Source: Prevotella sp. (GTDB lineage: Bacteria; Bacteroidota; Bacteroidia; Bacteroidales; Bacteroidaceae). Taken from it: a stretch of DNA of 64,000 nucleotides. Made by a program: the position numbers and the translations under genes. The notes beneath the pieces are model-generated. The model searched no databases and was not told the origin of the DNA. It saw only the letters and a list, made by a program, of their open reading frames with translations. The first letter of the stretch is position 1. Each line of letters starts with the position of its first letter. Location: contig JAFRPY010000087.1 of assembly GCA_017428925.1 (NCBI GenBank), positions 1-64,000 on the forward strand. Reading direction: 5' to 3'. Positions 7,493-17,050 of the stretch are shown in pieces.

Positions 7493-8803
7493 TTATGTGG
7501 ATTTACAAGAAATCAAATATTTTTCCCATCTGTTAATTGTATTTGAGATGTTGTAATATTTACTTTTTTCTATGGCTTTTCGTTGAGTTTGATGTCGGTA
7601 TCTTTCATCTGCCATCATTTTCTTCAATGCTGAGGCTAGTGCTTCCACATTATCTGTTTCGCATAAGATTCCACAATCCGTCATATCTATTCCCGCTTTA
7701 GAAGAATGGGAGTTGTGTGTATTAAAGTCCTCCTTATTTAAAGAAGACTTTATATCATTGTTCTCTTCGTTATTGGACTCTCTCCCTAAATAGGGAGAGG
7801 CTACGGGTTGGTGCGACAGCGGGAATGGGCTGGGATAGGGTTCTTCAAATATTTCTTTTTGTCTTCCCTTAAAGTCACAGGCTATAGGCGCACACCCTTG
7901 GCTCATTGCCTCAAGAAGCACTAAGCCAAATCCTTCGTATCGGCTGCTTAATACAAAAATCTCTGATTTCTTGTAAAGCGATTCCATATCTTTCTGGAAT
8001 CCCAAGAATTCTATGTGATATTTTTCAGACCTCCAAATCTTCTGTCCATCACTCGAAACATAAAATTTGAAATCTGAATCTTTAAGAATTGAGATAAGAT
8101 ACTCAAAACTCTCCTGTTTACCCGCCCCGGCAATTTTCAGCCACCAATTGGCATTTCTCATTTTCTCATTCTCATCATTCTTCATTATTTTACTCCAAGC
8201 CAAGAGCAAAATATCGAATCCTTTCACATGCCATCCATCAACACGTCCTGCAGCCAAAACCGTTTTTTCTTTAACAGGTATTTCGCTTATAGGCTTAAGA
8301 AATAGAGGATTGGGTATAACAGTGACGTCCTTTAATCTGTTACCTATGATCTTTTTATCTGCTTTTGTTAGTACGGTGATGTGTTTATATATTTTATTGA
8401 TATAAAACTTGAATAGTATGTCTATTTTAGAGAAAGGTGCCGAATCTGGTCGTTCAAAGGAATTGTGCTCAGTCATAATCACCTCTGTCGTAGTGCCGAT
8501 AGCAGCAAGTTTAGCTATAAGACCACAGGTACGCATGATTCCTATAATTACATCTGGTTGATTCTTTTTTATATTATTCCGAAGAAGAAAAACAGATGAA
8601 CTCCATTTCCAAATCTTATTGTTATTAGTAGTTACTAAGTTTACAGTATTAATCTTTGGATTAATGGGATAGTTGATCTTTTCGAATAAATTAGTTACCA
8701 AAGTCACCTCATGCCCTTTGTAAAAAAAACCATTGGCCAATGTGGCAGCAACTCGTTCTGCTCCTCCAAATCGGAGATTGGAACAAACTATGAAGATTTT
8801 CAT
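7493..8803 (-). CDS. Glycosyltransferase family 4, with repeat-derived insertion
   Basis: A 436-residue GT-B glycosyltransferase. The N-terminal FGGAERV motif is near residue 12, VIPNPLF near 162, and the nucleotide-sugar motif SRYEGFGLVLLEAMS at about 287-301. I chose the ATG at 8803 because the longer frame would overlap the upstream EpsG-like gene and adds a non-homologous leader. Two stretches look inserted: residues about 209-219 (NDENEKMRNAN), encoded by a 15-base sequence found again at 49837, and about 321-374, which includes a palindromic repeat copy at 7780-7853 (PYPSPFPLSHQPVAS). The second lies between the donor site and the C-terminal helix. The enzyme is probably still functional, since the frame is intact. 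Confidence 0.85.
   Translation of the reverse strand: MKIFIVCSNLRFGGAERVAATLANGFFYKGHEVTLVTNLFEKINYPINPKINTVNLVTTNNNKIWKWSSSVFLLRNNIKKNQPDVIIGIMRTCGLIAKLAAIGTTTEVIMTEHNSFERPDSAPFSKIDILFKFYINKIYKHITVLTKADKKIIGNRLKDVTVIPNPLFLKPISEIPVKEKTVLAAGRVDGWHVKGFDILLLAWSKIMKNDENEKMRNANWWLKIAGAGKQESFEYLISILKDSDFKFYVSSDGQKIWRSEKYHIEFLGFQKDMESLYKKSEIFVLSSRYEGFGLVLLEAMSQGCAPIACDFKGRQKEIFEEPYPSPFPLSHQPVASPYLGRESNNEENNDIKSSLNKEDFNTHNSHSSKAGIDMTDCGILCETDNVEALASALKKMMADERYRHQTQRKAIEKSKYYNISNTINRWEKYLISCKST
7780..7853 (-). repeat. Family A palindromic repeat (copy A1), inside the GT4 gene
   Basis: Palindrome CTCTCCCTA / TAGGGAGAG at 7780-7799 followed by a longer CCC-rich flank to 7853. It is the only copy inside the AT-rich glycan locus and is read in frame by the GT4 gene. 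Confidence 0.75.
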
Positions 8804-8838
8804 TTCTTTTGAAATGATGAATATCAGAAGATGGCCCC

Positions 8839-9891
8839 CTATAAACTCCACATCGCCCATGGGGGGAGGTTCATATACATAATACCAATGAGGGCAAGGC
8901 TCAAGACGAGATATGCTACAACATGGTTTTTCTTGTTAAATAGGAAGATCAGCGAAGGAATAATTGAGAATTCCAATGTGGCGAACATCGTGGATGTTCT
9001 GCCAGAGAGTGCAGTAAATGAACAGAAACAAATGAGGATAAGAGTAGAGTAGAAATAGCCATCGCGGATGATTCGGTAGTATTCAGTGATAGGTTCTAAA
9101 CTTTTTTCCAAATAAGTATATGTTAATAGGAGGAAGCACTGAAAATAAATCATCGGGTTGGCCAACCCCTTGGCTTGTTCTACGTAAATACCTTGAGTAT
9201 AAGTCACTACGTTAAGGTCATTCGCATTGTCTGTGACAAAGGCGGATACAGGTCCTTGGAAAAAACCCCCTATGATAAAAGCAACTCCCAATCCTATTAA
9301 GACTATTTTTTTGTTAATGTTTACCCAATTACTAAAGAAATAGAAAGGTAGAGCAATCCAAGCACTTGTATGAAACCATGAGGCAATCCAAACCACCAAT
9401 AGATATTTCATCAATTTCTTTTCTTGAACGTATTTTATACCCCATAAGACAATGAGATAGGCTAATCCTGAGCGAATCTGCACCAAATTTCTACCAATAA
9501 AGAATCGTGCTATGTAAGCACATAATCCGATTAAAGGAAATAGTGAATATTTTCGTAAGTCTTTGTAGAGAAAAAAGAGAGACAATCCAGCTATGAATGT
9601 TAGATATATATGGGCATCATTAGTGAATGTTTTGACAATAACCCCCAAAAAGTAGAATCCATATTCTCTATAACCGAAAGGTATATCTGAAAGCGAAAAG
9701 GAGTAGAGGTCGTTGGTAAAATATGTAAACGCAGGTGAATAAACATCTGTATCAGGCCAACGCATATCTCTCCACCCTGCGCCAAAAGCTAAAACAATGA
9801 GGGCAATCATTAGGAAAACTTCTTTATTCTTTCCTTTTGATTGGGAAATCATTATGCAGAAAAGCAAAAAAATAATGTATACTATAAGCAT
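8839..9891 (-). CDS. EpsG-family membrane protein, probable polysaccharide polymerase (Wzy role)
   Basis: A 350-residue hydrophobic protein with roughly ten membrane spans. It contains GAGWRDMRWPDTDVY in its first periplasmic loop, as in EpsG-family proteins of exopolysaccharide clusters. These are thought to act as Wzy-like polymerases that join repeat units. It is the only polymerase candidate in the locus and lies between GT4 and GT2 genes. Specificity cannot be predicted. Confidence 0.8.
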   Translation of the reverse strand: MLIVYIIFLLFCIMISQSKGKNKEVFLMIALIVLAFGAGWRDMRWPDTDVYSPAFTYFTNDLYSFSLSDIPFGYREYGFYFLGVIVKTFTNDAHIYLTFIAGLSLFFLYKDLRKYSLFPLIGLCAYIARFFIGRNLVQIRSGLAYLIVLWGIKYVQEKKLMKYLLVVWIASWFHTSAWIALPFYFFSNWVNINKKIVLIGLGVAFIIGGFFQGPVSAFVTDNANDLNVVTYTQGIYVEQAKGLANPMIYFQCFLLLTYTYLEKSLEPITEYYRIIRDGYFYSTLILICFCSFTALSGRTSTMFATLEFSIIPSLIFLFNKKNHVVAYLVLSLALIGIMYMNLPPWAMWSL

Positions 9892-9919
9892 AAGATTGAT
9901 TTTGAAGAAAAATATATAT

Positions 9920-10891
9920 TCAGTGAAGAGCTGTTCTTCTTATTCGATTCAGTCGGACCCCCATCCAATATATGTGGTTGCACAAATGGAAATGCCCTTT
10001 GCAAGAGTAGTAAATCAGCCACTTGAGTAGTGGATCTTTACTAGATATGTGCATTTTCTCAGCATAGAAGCCAAATTCTTTTTGGAACATTTTGTTGCTG
10101 AAGCATTGACGTCCTAAAGTAAAAGCCCGATACACAATAGACCGTGTTTTGCTTTGTATAGCTATCTGTTGTTGCTCTGGAAAATCTTGGAGCAATTCTT
10201 TGAACATTTCTCTAATTTTCAGGTCTACATGGTAGGTGTTCTTGTCATATCTTCGTGAAAGCCCTTGTAAACCATGTGACTTGTTATAATGATAGAAGGC
10301 TTGGGGTAAGTATGCAATTTTTATGTCATACCTGAGGATGGCTGCCATTACATACTGGTCTTCGCAGTAAAAGATATGTTTGGGGAATTCTACTTTAGGC
10401 ATACTGTAACAGGTTCGTTTTATAAGTTTGTTCCAGCAACTTCCATGTAAATGTAGAAATATTTCCTTCAAAACAACTCTATGTTTTAAAGATGAAGGCT
10501 TCTGCTTAATATATTGATTTTCGTTGATGTAATAGTCACAAATGACCATGTCGGCTTCAGTTTCTTTTGCTTTATTATAAAGCGCTTCAAGCATTCTTGA
10601 TTCTACCCAGTCATCTGGGTCAGCATGAATAGTATATTCTCCTAAAGCATAGTCTATGCCATATTGCCGGGCAGAAGAAACCCCACCATTAGTTTTATGC
10701 ACAACTTTTATGCGTGAATCCTGTTGAGCATATTCATCGCATATTTTTCCGCTGCGGTCAGGACTACCATCATCTACCAGGATGATTTCAAAATCTTTAA
10801 ATGTCTGAGCTAGCAGAGAGTCTATACATTTTCGAATCGTTGTTTCTGCCTTATAAACAGGTACGATAACACTGATTTCTGGTGAGGTCAT
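9920..10891 (-). CDS. Glycosyltransferase family 2
   Basis: A 323-residue GT-A enzyme. It opens with SEISVIVPVYKAETT, has VDDGSPD for nucleotide binding at about residues 38-44 and DPDDW as the metal-binding DXD region near 93. The C-terminal third is the alpha-helical region common in capsule GT2 enzymes. Its start overlaps the stop of the pyruvyl transferase gene by 4 bases, so the two are translationally coupled. It transfers one sugar of the repeat unit at the cytoplasmic face (family knowledge); the donor is unknown. Confidence 0.88.
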   Translation of the reverse strand: MTSPEISVIVPVYKAETTIRKCIDSLLAQTFKDFEIILVDDGSPDRSGKICDEYAQQDSRIKVVHKTNGGVSSARQYGIDYALGEYTIHADPDDWVESRMLEALYNKAKETEADMVICDYYINENQYIKQKPSSLKHRVVLKEIFLHLHGSCWNKLIKRTCYSMPKVEFPKHIFYCEDQYVMAAILRYDIKIAYLPQAFYHYNKSHGLQGLSRRYDKNTYHVDLKIREMFKELLQDFPEQQQIAIQSKTRSIVYRAFTLGRQCFSNKMFQKEFGFYAEKMHISSKDPLLKWLIYYSCKGHFHLCNHIYWMGVRLNRIRRTALH

Positions 10892-12003
10892 GACAAATAT
10901 TCTGAAAGAAAGTTCATCGAACTTTTCTTGAATTCATCTAAAAGATTGTAAGTTTGATCCCAGTTGTTAATGGGATCAATTGTTTTAAAATTGACAGGTT
11001 TGTGTAGGCTGATAATTCTATCTGTTAGGCCTAGTATACTTAACAAATTATTCGTACGGCTGTCTTTATCTCCATTAATGCAAAAGAAATTTTGCTTAAA
11101 AAGGATAGAAAAAACCAGTAAATGGAAAGAACCGCCTATCACATATTCGGCATTATAGATGAGATTCAGGAACTCTTTTGGACCTGTTTCAATATGATTC
11201 TTTATATGTTTGAAAAACTTGATATCTTTAGGGTAATAAGCCCGTTCTGTGATTACTGGTAACCCTGTTTGTTCTGCTAATTGTTCTGCTATAGCAAGAT
11301 ACTTAATCGGTAAACCTACGGGCGTATAAAAGAAAATGTATGGCTCTTTAATTATCCTTTCATTGCCAAGTAATTTTACATATTGGCAGGCATCTAACAA
11401 AAATGTTGGATCGCAAACCACTTTTACGTCTGCTGCTAGACCATAATTAAGAAGTAATTCTTTTGACTGTATCTCTCGAACAGAAATGGTGTTAAAGTTG
11501 ATTAGATGCTGTTTGACATAGTCAGTATTAATTCTTCCTGGATATTGACCAAAAGAAGCAGCATATGAAATTTTCTTTGTCTTTTTTCCCACAAAGTTGC
11601 CGAAATAGGCTTCATCAGCGTCAGGTGCATTTGTATTCCATATTTGGTCGCTGCCACAAATTAGTAAGTCGTAGTCAAACGATGCTTTTTTTAGCTCCTC
11701 TATGGAATGATATTCTTTCGACAAGTGTAATTCTTGATGAAGAAAATTATCAAACAAATGCCATTTTTTGTTTAACGGCTCTATAGAAGACGGATATAGC
11801 AATAGTCTTTTTAGGCTTGAACGCAGAGAATTATTATTATTCCATTTAAATGGTTTATAATATATATTTTTTTGGTTTGAAGACCGATAGTTCACTATTT
11901 CTACTTGATGGCCCAAATTCTGAAGATAAGATTGTAATGCCCAAGCCTGTAGCATGGAACCATAATTAAAAGCTGCGTGAAAAGTGATGATACCAATTTC
12001 CAT
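10888..12003 (-). CDS. Polysaccharide pyruvyl transferase family protein
   Basis: A 371-residue protein. It begins MEIGIITFHAAFNYGSMLQAW and contains CGSDQIWN near residue 116 and a later GGSFHLLVFSI loop, all typical of the CsaB/WcaK pyruvyl-transferase family. These enzymes use phosphoenolpyruvate to add ketal-linked pyruvate to sugars. Its presence suggests an acidic pyruvylated residue in the polymer. It is coupled by a 4-base overlap to the GT2 at 9920. Confidence 0.88.
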   Translation of the reverse strand: MEIGIITFHAAFNYGSMLQAWALQSYLQNLGHQVEIVNYRSSNQKNIYYKPFKWNNNNSLRSSLKRLLLYPSSIEPLNKKWHLFDNFLHQELHLSKEYHSIEELKKASFDYDLLICGSDQIWNTNAPDADEAYFGNFVGKKTKKISYAASFGQYPGRINTDYVKQHLINFNTISVREIQSKELLLNYGLAADVKVVCDPTFLLDACQYVKLLGNERIIKEPYIFFYTPVGLPIKYLAIAEQLAEQTGLPVITERAYYPKDIKFFKHIKNHIETGPKEFLNLIYNAEYVIGGSFHLLVFSILFKQNFFCINGDKDSRTNNLLSILGLTDRIISLHKPVNFKTIDPINNWDQTYNLLDEFKKSSMNFLSEYLS

Positions 12004-12015
12004 TTCTTACATTTA

Positions 12016-12945
12016 CTAAAAATCAAGTACCCCATGAGCAATGCATTTCAGAATCAGGATGCGCGAAAGGTTATATTCCTTTCTTTGTTTTAGCCATTTC
12101 AAGGATTCTTTCTTTGGATTCTCTTTTATCCCGTGAATAATGTCAGCAGCAATCATTTTGTCAAAGTGAGCATCAAAATGGCTCTTAAGCCATACCCATA
12201 AAGCGTTGTCTTTTTTGTTTTGAGGTTCTTGTTTAAAGAAAGATTCAAACCATTTCCTCTCTATTCTGAGCGCTTCTAATTTCCCTTTAATGTTTTGGGT
12301 GTTTCTGCTAATAGTTTGGTTGTTTACTCGATATTGAAATCCCACCTCTTTAGTGTTGGCAATGCCTTTTTGCCCTGCCATTTGATAAGCAGTTATCGCA
12401 TCTGATCCCCAAGCATAAGGAAGGTTAAAGAATCCTCCTTGTCTTCGAAGAATTTCTGTTCGATAAAGATAATCTCCTATAAACATTTTTCCACCATTCC
12501 ACCTGTTAAAAATCATTTCATAGACGGATTCCCGTTCGGGTCTTTCTTCTAATGTTTTTATGACTTCAGAACGTTCATTTATAATCTCTGTTCGGGAATA
12601 AAAAACGTCTAGATCTGGATATTTCTTGATAAGGGTAACATAGTCTGCCAGAAAATTTGTTTTTAGTCGGTCATCGTCTCCCATACATATGATGAAATCA
12701 CCTTGGGCATACTCCAGGCACTTGTTCCAGTTATCCACCACATGTTCAGCACCAAACCCAATTTTATTCTTGTAATAGCGAATACGTGGGCTGTCAAAAG
12801 ATTTTACAATGGTATCTATATCTTCTGGCGAGTTGTCGTTAACAATTATTATTTCGTAATCATTATAAGACTGTAAAAGTACACTAGTGATGCACTCTTT
12901 CAGGTATTTTACTTTGAAGGCCGGTATCGTAACACTAAATGTCAT
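12016..12945 (-). CDS. Glycosyltransferase family 2
   Basis: A 309-residue GT-A enzyme. It begins MTFSVTIPAFKVKYLKEC, with VNDNSPED at about residues 35-42 and GDDDR near 94 for UDP-sugar/metal binding. A conserved WGSDAITAYQ stretch follows at about 180. It lies 12 bases upstream of the pyruvyl transferase and 22 bases after the flippase. The acceptor and donor cannot be predicted. Confidence 0.87.
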   Translation of the reverse strand: MTFSVTIPAFKVKYLKECITSVLLQSYNDYEIIIVNDNSPEDIDTIVKSFDSPRIRYYKNKIGFGAEHVVDNWNKCLEYAQGDFIICMGDDDRLKTNFLADYVTLIKKYPDLDVFYSRTEIINERSEVIKTLEERPERESVYEMIFNRWNGGKMFIGDYLYRTEILRRQGGFFNLPYAWGSDAITAYQMAGQKGIANTKEVGFQYRVNNQTISRNTQNIKGKLEALRIERKWFESFFKQEPQNKKDNALWVWLKSHFDAHFDKMIAADIIHGIKENPKKESLKWLKQRKEYNLSRILILKCIAHGVLDF

Positions 12946-12967
12946 ATATACAAGAAAATCTGTTGAA

Positions 12968-14407
12968 CTACCCTTTCCTATTTAGGATATACAATAAATC
13001 CTTTAACTCTGAAGATCTGAATAATTTGGCGCAAATAAGGTAAAATACAGAACCTGTTATTCCGCCTATGATGATCTGCAAAAACAAATTAGGAATCACA
13101 AGCGTTAATCCATATACAATCAAAAACATCATGAAGGATATTATTAAAGTGGGTAATAAATCCTTCATCTGTTTTATGTATCCACAATTTATTAACTTCC
13201 CTGTGTAATATGTGTTTATAAATAAACCAAGTAAAGAACTTATGATTTCTCCATAGCAAAAAATTACAAGTCCTAATGGTAAAGTTATTGATAATATGGT
13301 TAGTCCCATTGCTTTTTTATAGATTTCAAGTTTAAAAAACAAGTCAGACCTTCCCTTTGCCCTCAAAAGACTCAGATTGAGCGCATGAATAGGATACCAC
13401 ATTCTGGCGAAACAAATTATCTGCAAGAGATAAATGCTTGATGCCCATTTTTCTGTAATCATTACAATGATAAGAGGTCTGGCCAGTGCCGCGAGCATCA
13501 TCATCAATGGGAAAATAACAAAACCAGATAAGCGTATCATCCTTCGGTAAATAACTTCCAGTTTCTCATTATCGTCTTTAATTTTCGAAATGACAGGAAA
13601 GGATACAGATTGTATGGTTTGGGTGATATGGACAGAAGGTAATTTAGCATAATTTCTGGCTTTGTTGTAAACACCAAGATCTCCTGTGCTATAATATTTT
13701 CCAATAAAGACAGGAGTGATATTCATGTAAAGTGTATCTAAAAGAGACGAAGCCATCATTTTATTTCCATATCCCCAAAGATAGCGAAAAGATTCCTTTG
13801 ACCAGCCAGTCTTAGGAAACCATCTAACAATATACCAATTAATCAATAGTCCTAATATTCCCGAAAACAGACTTGACAGTACCAAGGCCCAAACGCCATA
13901 TCCACAGAAAGCCAGCGATATTCCAATCACTCCAGCAAAGATTCTGCATACCACACTCACTTTTGCAGGTGTCTTAAAATCGAGTCTTCTTTTTAAGATG
14001 ACATTTTGTGGTGTGTTTAATGGTCCATACAAGAAACTGAGGGCTGTCACTTTCATCAGGTTTTCAAGTACAGGAGTATTGTAAAATTCAGCAATCAAAG
14101 GCGAAGCAAGGAACAATATCGTATAACAGACAATTCCAACACCAATGCTGTAATAAAACGCCGTGGAAAGGTCTTCCTCTTTGATTTCGGTTTTTCGAAC
14201 CAAGGCATCACTAAATCCTCCGCCAACAAAGACGCCAGCTACAGCCATAAAGACAGCAGGCAAAGCGGTTATACCATAATCTGATGGTGACAGAAGTCGC
14301 GCCATAAAGATTCCGATGACAAACTGGATACCTTCATTGGCAAATTGATTCAGAAAAGACCAAAAGAGCCCTCTTTTAGTTTTGTTTTTTAATCCCTTTT
14401 CTGGCAT
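12968..14407 (-). CDS. Wzx-type lipopolysaccharide/polysaccharide flippase
   Basis: A 479-residue integral membrane protein with about 12-14 spans. It starts with a basic KNKTKRGLFWSFLNQFANEG region and FVIGIFMARLLSPSDYG, typical of the WzxC/TuaB-like branch of the MOP flippase superfamily. It should move undecaprenyl-diphosphate-linked repeat units across the inner membrane for polymerisation by the EpsG-like protein. It is the only MOP flippase in the locus. Confidence 0.9.
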   Translation of the reverse strand: MPEKGLKNKTKRGLFWSFLNQFANEGIQFVIGIFMARLLSPSDYGITALPAVFMAVAGVFVGGGFSDALVRKTEIKEEDLSTAFYYSIGVGIVCYTILFLASPLIAEFYNTPVLENLMKVTALSFLYGPLNTPQNVILKRRLDFKTPAKVSVVCRIFAGVIGISLAFCGYGVWALVLSSLFSGILGLLINWYIVRWFPKTGWSKESFRYLWGYGNKMMASSLLDTLYMNITPVFIGKYYSTGDLGVYNKARNYAKLPSVHITQTIQSVSFPVISKIKDDNEKLEVIYRRMIRLSGFVIFPLMMMLAALARPLIIVMITEKWASSIYLLQIICFARMWYPIHALNLSLLRAKGRSDLFFKLEIYKKAMGLTILSITLPLGLVIFCYGEIISSLLGLFINTYYTGKLINCGYIKQMKDLLPTLIISFMMFLIVYGLTLVIPNLFLQIIIGGITGSVFYLICAKLFRSSELKDLLYILNRKG

Positions 14408-14456
14408 ATATAATAAAGCGGGTCAGACGATTGTTTTTATTATAAACAAAGGACTA

Positions 14457-15455
14457 TTATTTTATCTTATTGTTGTTTATCAAGTACTCTTTGATAAACT
14501 TCTTTATTAGGCCCGATAAAAGTTTATTCTTGGCGAATTTTGCTAAGAGTCTTTTTGAGAAAGGCCAGGATTTGTCTGAATAATTTATAGCTTTTTCAAG
14601 TTCTTGTTGGTTACCATTTGCAATAATATGGAATAAAAAGCGTCGGTAATACTTTTGATTGATTTCCGTAATGAGTTCGTTTGAATCTATTATCTTATAT
14701 TTGTAATATTCAATCAATTGTAATTGAATATCGTGAATTCCTTTTTTGTATTTATACTGTTTTGTTATGTCCCTTGAATGGCTTGCACTATCTTCCAATA
14801 CCCTATAAACAGCAGTATTGTCTTCAAACAGGCAATGAACTTTGCTTTCTGCAAGAAAATAGGAAAATGTTACAAAAGATCCATCAATAGTATTGAACGA
14901 TGGTCTTGACGACATTACATCTCTTCTATAAAGCCAAGTCATAGGTCCTGCATATGGCGTCAATTTTATCCAGTCGTGTAAGTTGTTGTATTTCTGAACC
15001 TGTTCCTTTTTTAAACAATTATGTGAGAATGTTCTATATTTTTGATTATATTTAGAAAAGTTTGAGTAGCACATTCCACATTTTGGATGACTTTCTAGAT
15101 AATCGACTTGCTTTTGGAGTTTATACGGGTCAGTCCAATAGTCATCACCTTCACATATCGCAATATATTTTCCTTTACATTTGCTAGAAATAAGATTTGT
15201 AATATTGCCATGTTTGCTTTTAGAGTATTGATTCTCTTTCTGATATATTGGCTTTATTATGTTTGGGTACTTCTTTTCATATTCTCTAATAATATCTTGC
15301 GTTCCGTCAGTAGATGCATCATCATGCACAATCGCTTCAAAATAAAAGCTTGTCTTTTGCATGACGAATCCATCCAGACATTGGCGAATGTATGGCGCAT
15401 GGTTATAAGTTAAGCATTGAATGCTGACAACTATTTGATTATCGATACTTTCCAT
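14457..15455 (-). CDS. Glycosyltransferase family 2
   Basis: A 332-residue GT-A enzyme with VSIQCLTYNHAPYIRQC at the start, VHDDASTDGT at about residues 38-47, and CEGDDYWTDPYKLQKQ near 95. This variant is common in Bacteroidota capsule clusters. It lies 49 bases upstream of the flippase. It is flanked on its 5' side by a decayed gene (15578-16095), so it may be the first gene after a break in the operon. Confidence 0.87.
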   Translation of the reverse strand: MESIDNQIVVSIQCLTYNHAPYIRQCLDGFVMQKTSFYFEAIVHDDASTDGTQDIIREYEKKYPNIIKPIYQKENQYSKSKHGNITNLISSKCKGKYIAICEGDDYWTDPYKLQKQVDYLESHPKCGMCYSNFSKYNQKYRTFSHNCLKKEQVQKYNNLHDWIKLTPYAGPMTWLYRRDVMSSRPSFNTIDGSFVTFSYFLAESKVHCLFEDNTAVYRVLEDSASHSRDITKQYKYKKGIHDIQLQLIEYYKYKIIDSNELITEINQKYYRRFLFHIIANGNQQELEKAINYSDKSWPFSKRLLAKFAKNKLLSGLIKKFIKEYLINNNKIK

Positions 15456-15577
15456 CTAATATAATTTGAGTATTTTCTTCTGACTCTTAAAAGATTAAAT
15501 ATAGTACTAGTTTCCCACCAGTTTCTCTTAGTACTTTTGATATTATATATCTCCAGAGCCACTAACTACAGACGATC

Positions 15578-16095
15578 CTAAGAAACTTCTGGCATCTGTC
15601 TTCCGCAAAACTGGCATGTTCGTTTCGTTTTGTCGCTTTCACCAGTAACTGTCTTCAAACCATCACACCCGAAAGCATAATGGCGACATCTTGCTGCAAT
15701 CATCCCCCCAGCATCTTAAGTAGTCGTTGTGAATCATTCTCTCATCAACGTCTGTCGCCAATGCTCTTGTTTTCAATATGGCAAGCTGCTTGTTCGTTGT
15801 TGGAGCATCCTCTGAGACGATCCGAAACACGTCTCCGTCTTTCAGTCAGTGCATTTAGCGGCCAATATTTCCCTGCAACAAGGCTATTCAGTATTTCCAA
15901 GAATGGAGAAGCTATGCTGTTGTCCTTTACATACTTTCACGTGAATGCATTCCCTTCCACACACATCCTTGTTGCGAAAAGTTCTGCCAGCATCTGGTCG
16001 AACACATCGTCAGGCAAGCACGACAGATCTATCCGCTTGTTTTGCCTTAGCGAGTAGCAAAGTAATGACTTAGATGAAAACTCCAATGGATTCAT
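15578..16095 (-). pseudogene. Decayed gene of unknown family with two frameshifts and a stop
   Basis: Reading the minus strand from an ATG at 16095, a sensible frame runs MNPLEFSSKSLLCYSLRQN to a TGA at 15937. It continues in the same frame (KYVKDNSIASPFLEILNSL...). Near 15845 the coding signal moves to a second frame (LKDGDVFRIVSEDAPTTNK ... CWGDDCSKMSP). Near 15690 it moves to a third frame rich in cysteine (CRHYAFGCDGLKTVTGESDK ... TCQFCG), which stops at 15578. Coding-like peptides in three successive frames indicate a former gene. I do not recognise it. It may be a relic of an insertion or of an ancestral capsule gene. Positions 15456-15577 hold nothing I can identify. Confidence 0.55.
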
Positions 16096-16153
16096 GAGCT
16101 ATTTTATGCATCAAAATGACATTGCTAACGTTTCACCATTCAATGTACATTTT

Positions 16154-17050
16154 TTATTCTTGTGATGCTCTCCGTTGAATCTTATCTTGCTTAGAAAGGA
16201 TATTCTCTGCCATCTTCAGCATAGGAGGACCGATAAACTTATTGTCTTTCACGGCTACGCCTTTACCTTCTGCCTTTGCTTCGGCTGTAAGTTGAACCAT
16301 CTCTTCCGCCCATGTTATTTCTTTTTCTGAAGGAGAGAAGTATTGGTTAACAAGGGGCAACTCTTTAGGATTAAGTACCAACATACCTTCGAAGCCAAGG
16401 TTTTTGGAGAGAATGAGGTTACGTTCCAGATCTTCAAGGTCGTGAACCTTGATATGAACAGTGTCTATAGGTAGCACACCTGCAGCACGAGCAGCATTCA
16501 CTATTGCATTACGGGCATAGAATATGCTTTGGCCTTCAGGGTCGTGCTTACCACAGAGATCCGTCACATAGTCCTCACAACCGAAGGCAACAGCAATAAC
16601 ACGAGTACAGGCCTTGCAGATTTCCTTTATTTCAACTATAGCCCCAGCCGTTTCAATCAGTGGAATCAACTTAAAAGTCCCAACAGGTATGTTTTTCTCA
16701 TATTCAATAGTTTCCAACAACTTGCCTACAAAATAGACATCCTCTTCTTTCGTTGATTTTGGATACATGAAGCCCGTAATGCCAGGAATCGTAAGTTGGT
16801 ACAAATCTTTTAGTAATTCTCCACTCTCACGGTCGTTTACACGAGGAAATATTATTTTTCCTTGTGCTTCAGGACGTTGAACGAACAACTTGATGTTTTC
16901 ACGGGCTTTCTGCTTGTCAACAATAGGTACAGAGTCCTCTATGTCAAGGAGAAGTACATCTGCATTACGGCGCAAGGAACTGTCAAGCAGTTTTTGGTTG
17001 TGAGAAGGGACGAACATCAAACTCCTCATCAAATATGCTTGGTTATCCAT
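16154..17050 (-). CDS. HpcH/HpaI aldolase / CitE-like acyl-CoA lyase
   Basis: A 298-residue TIM-barrel protein with RSLMFVPSHNQKLLDSSL and VLLLDIEDSVP at about residues 32-42, KQKAR after it, and a later CEDYVTDL. These match the CitE (citryl-CoA / malyl-CoA lyase) family, which cleaves or forms C-C bonds between CoA thioesters and keto acids with a divalent metal. It overlaps the MaoC-like gene by 8 bases. In a capsule locus, such a lyase plus hydratase pair could build a small hydroxy- or dicarboxylic acid used to decorate a sugar (inference). Confidence 0.85.
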   Translation of the reverse strand: MDNQAYLMRSLMFVPSHNQKLLDSSLRRNADVLLLDIEDSVPIVDKQKARENIKLFVQRPEAQGKIIFPRVNDRESGELLKDLYQLTIPGITGFMYPKSTKEEDVYFVGKLLETIEYEKNIPVGTFKLIPLIETAGAIVEIKEICKACTRVIAVAFGCEDYVTDLCGKHDPEGQSIFYARNAIVNAARAAGVLPIDTVHIKVHDLEDLERNLILSKNLGFEGMLVLNPKELPLVNQYFSPSEKEITWAEEMVQLTAEAKAEGKGVAVKDNKFIGPPMLKMAENILSKQDKIQRRASQE

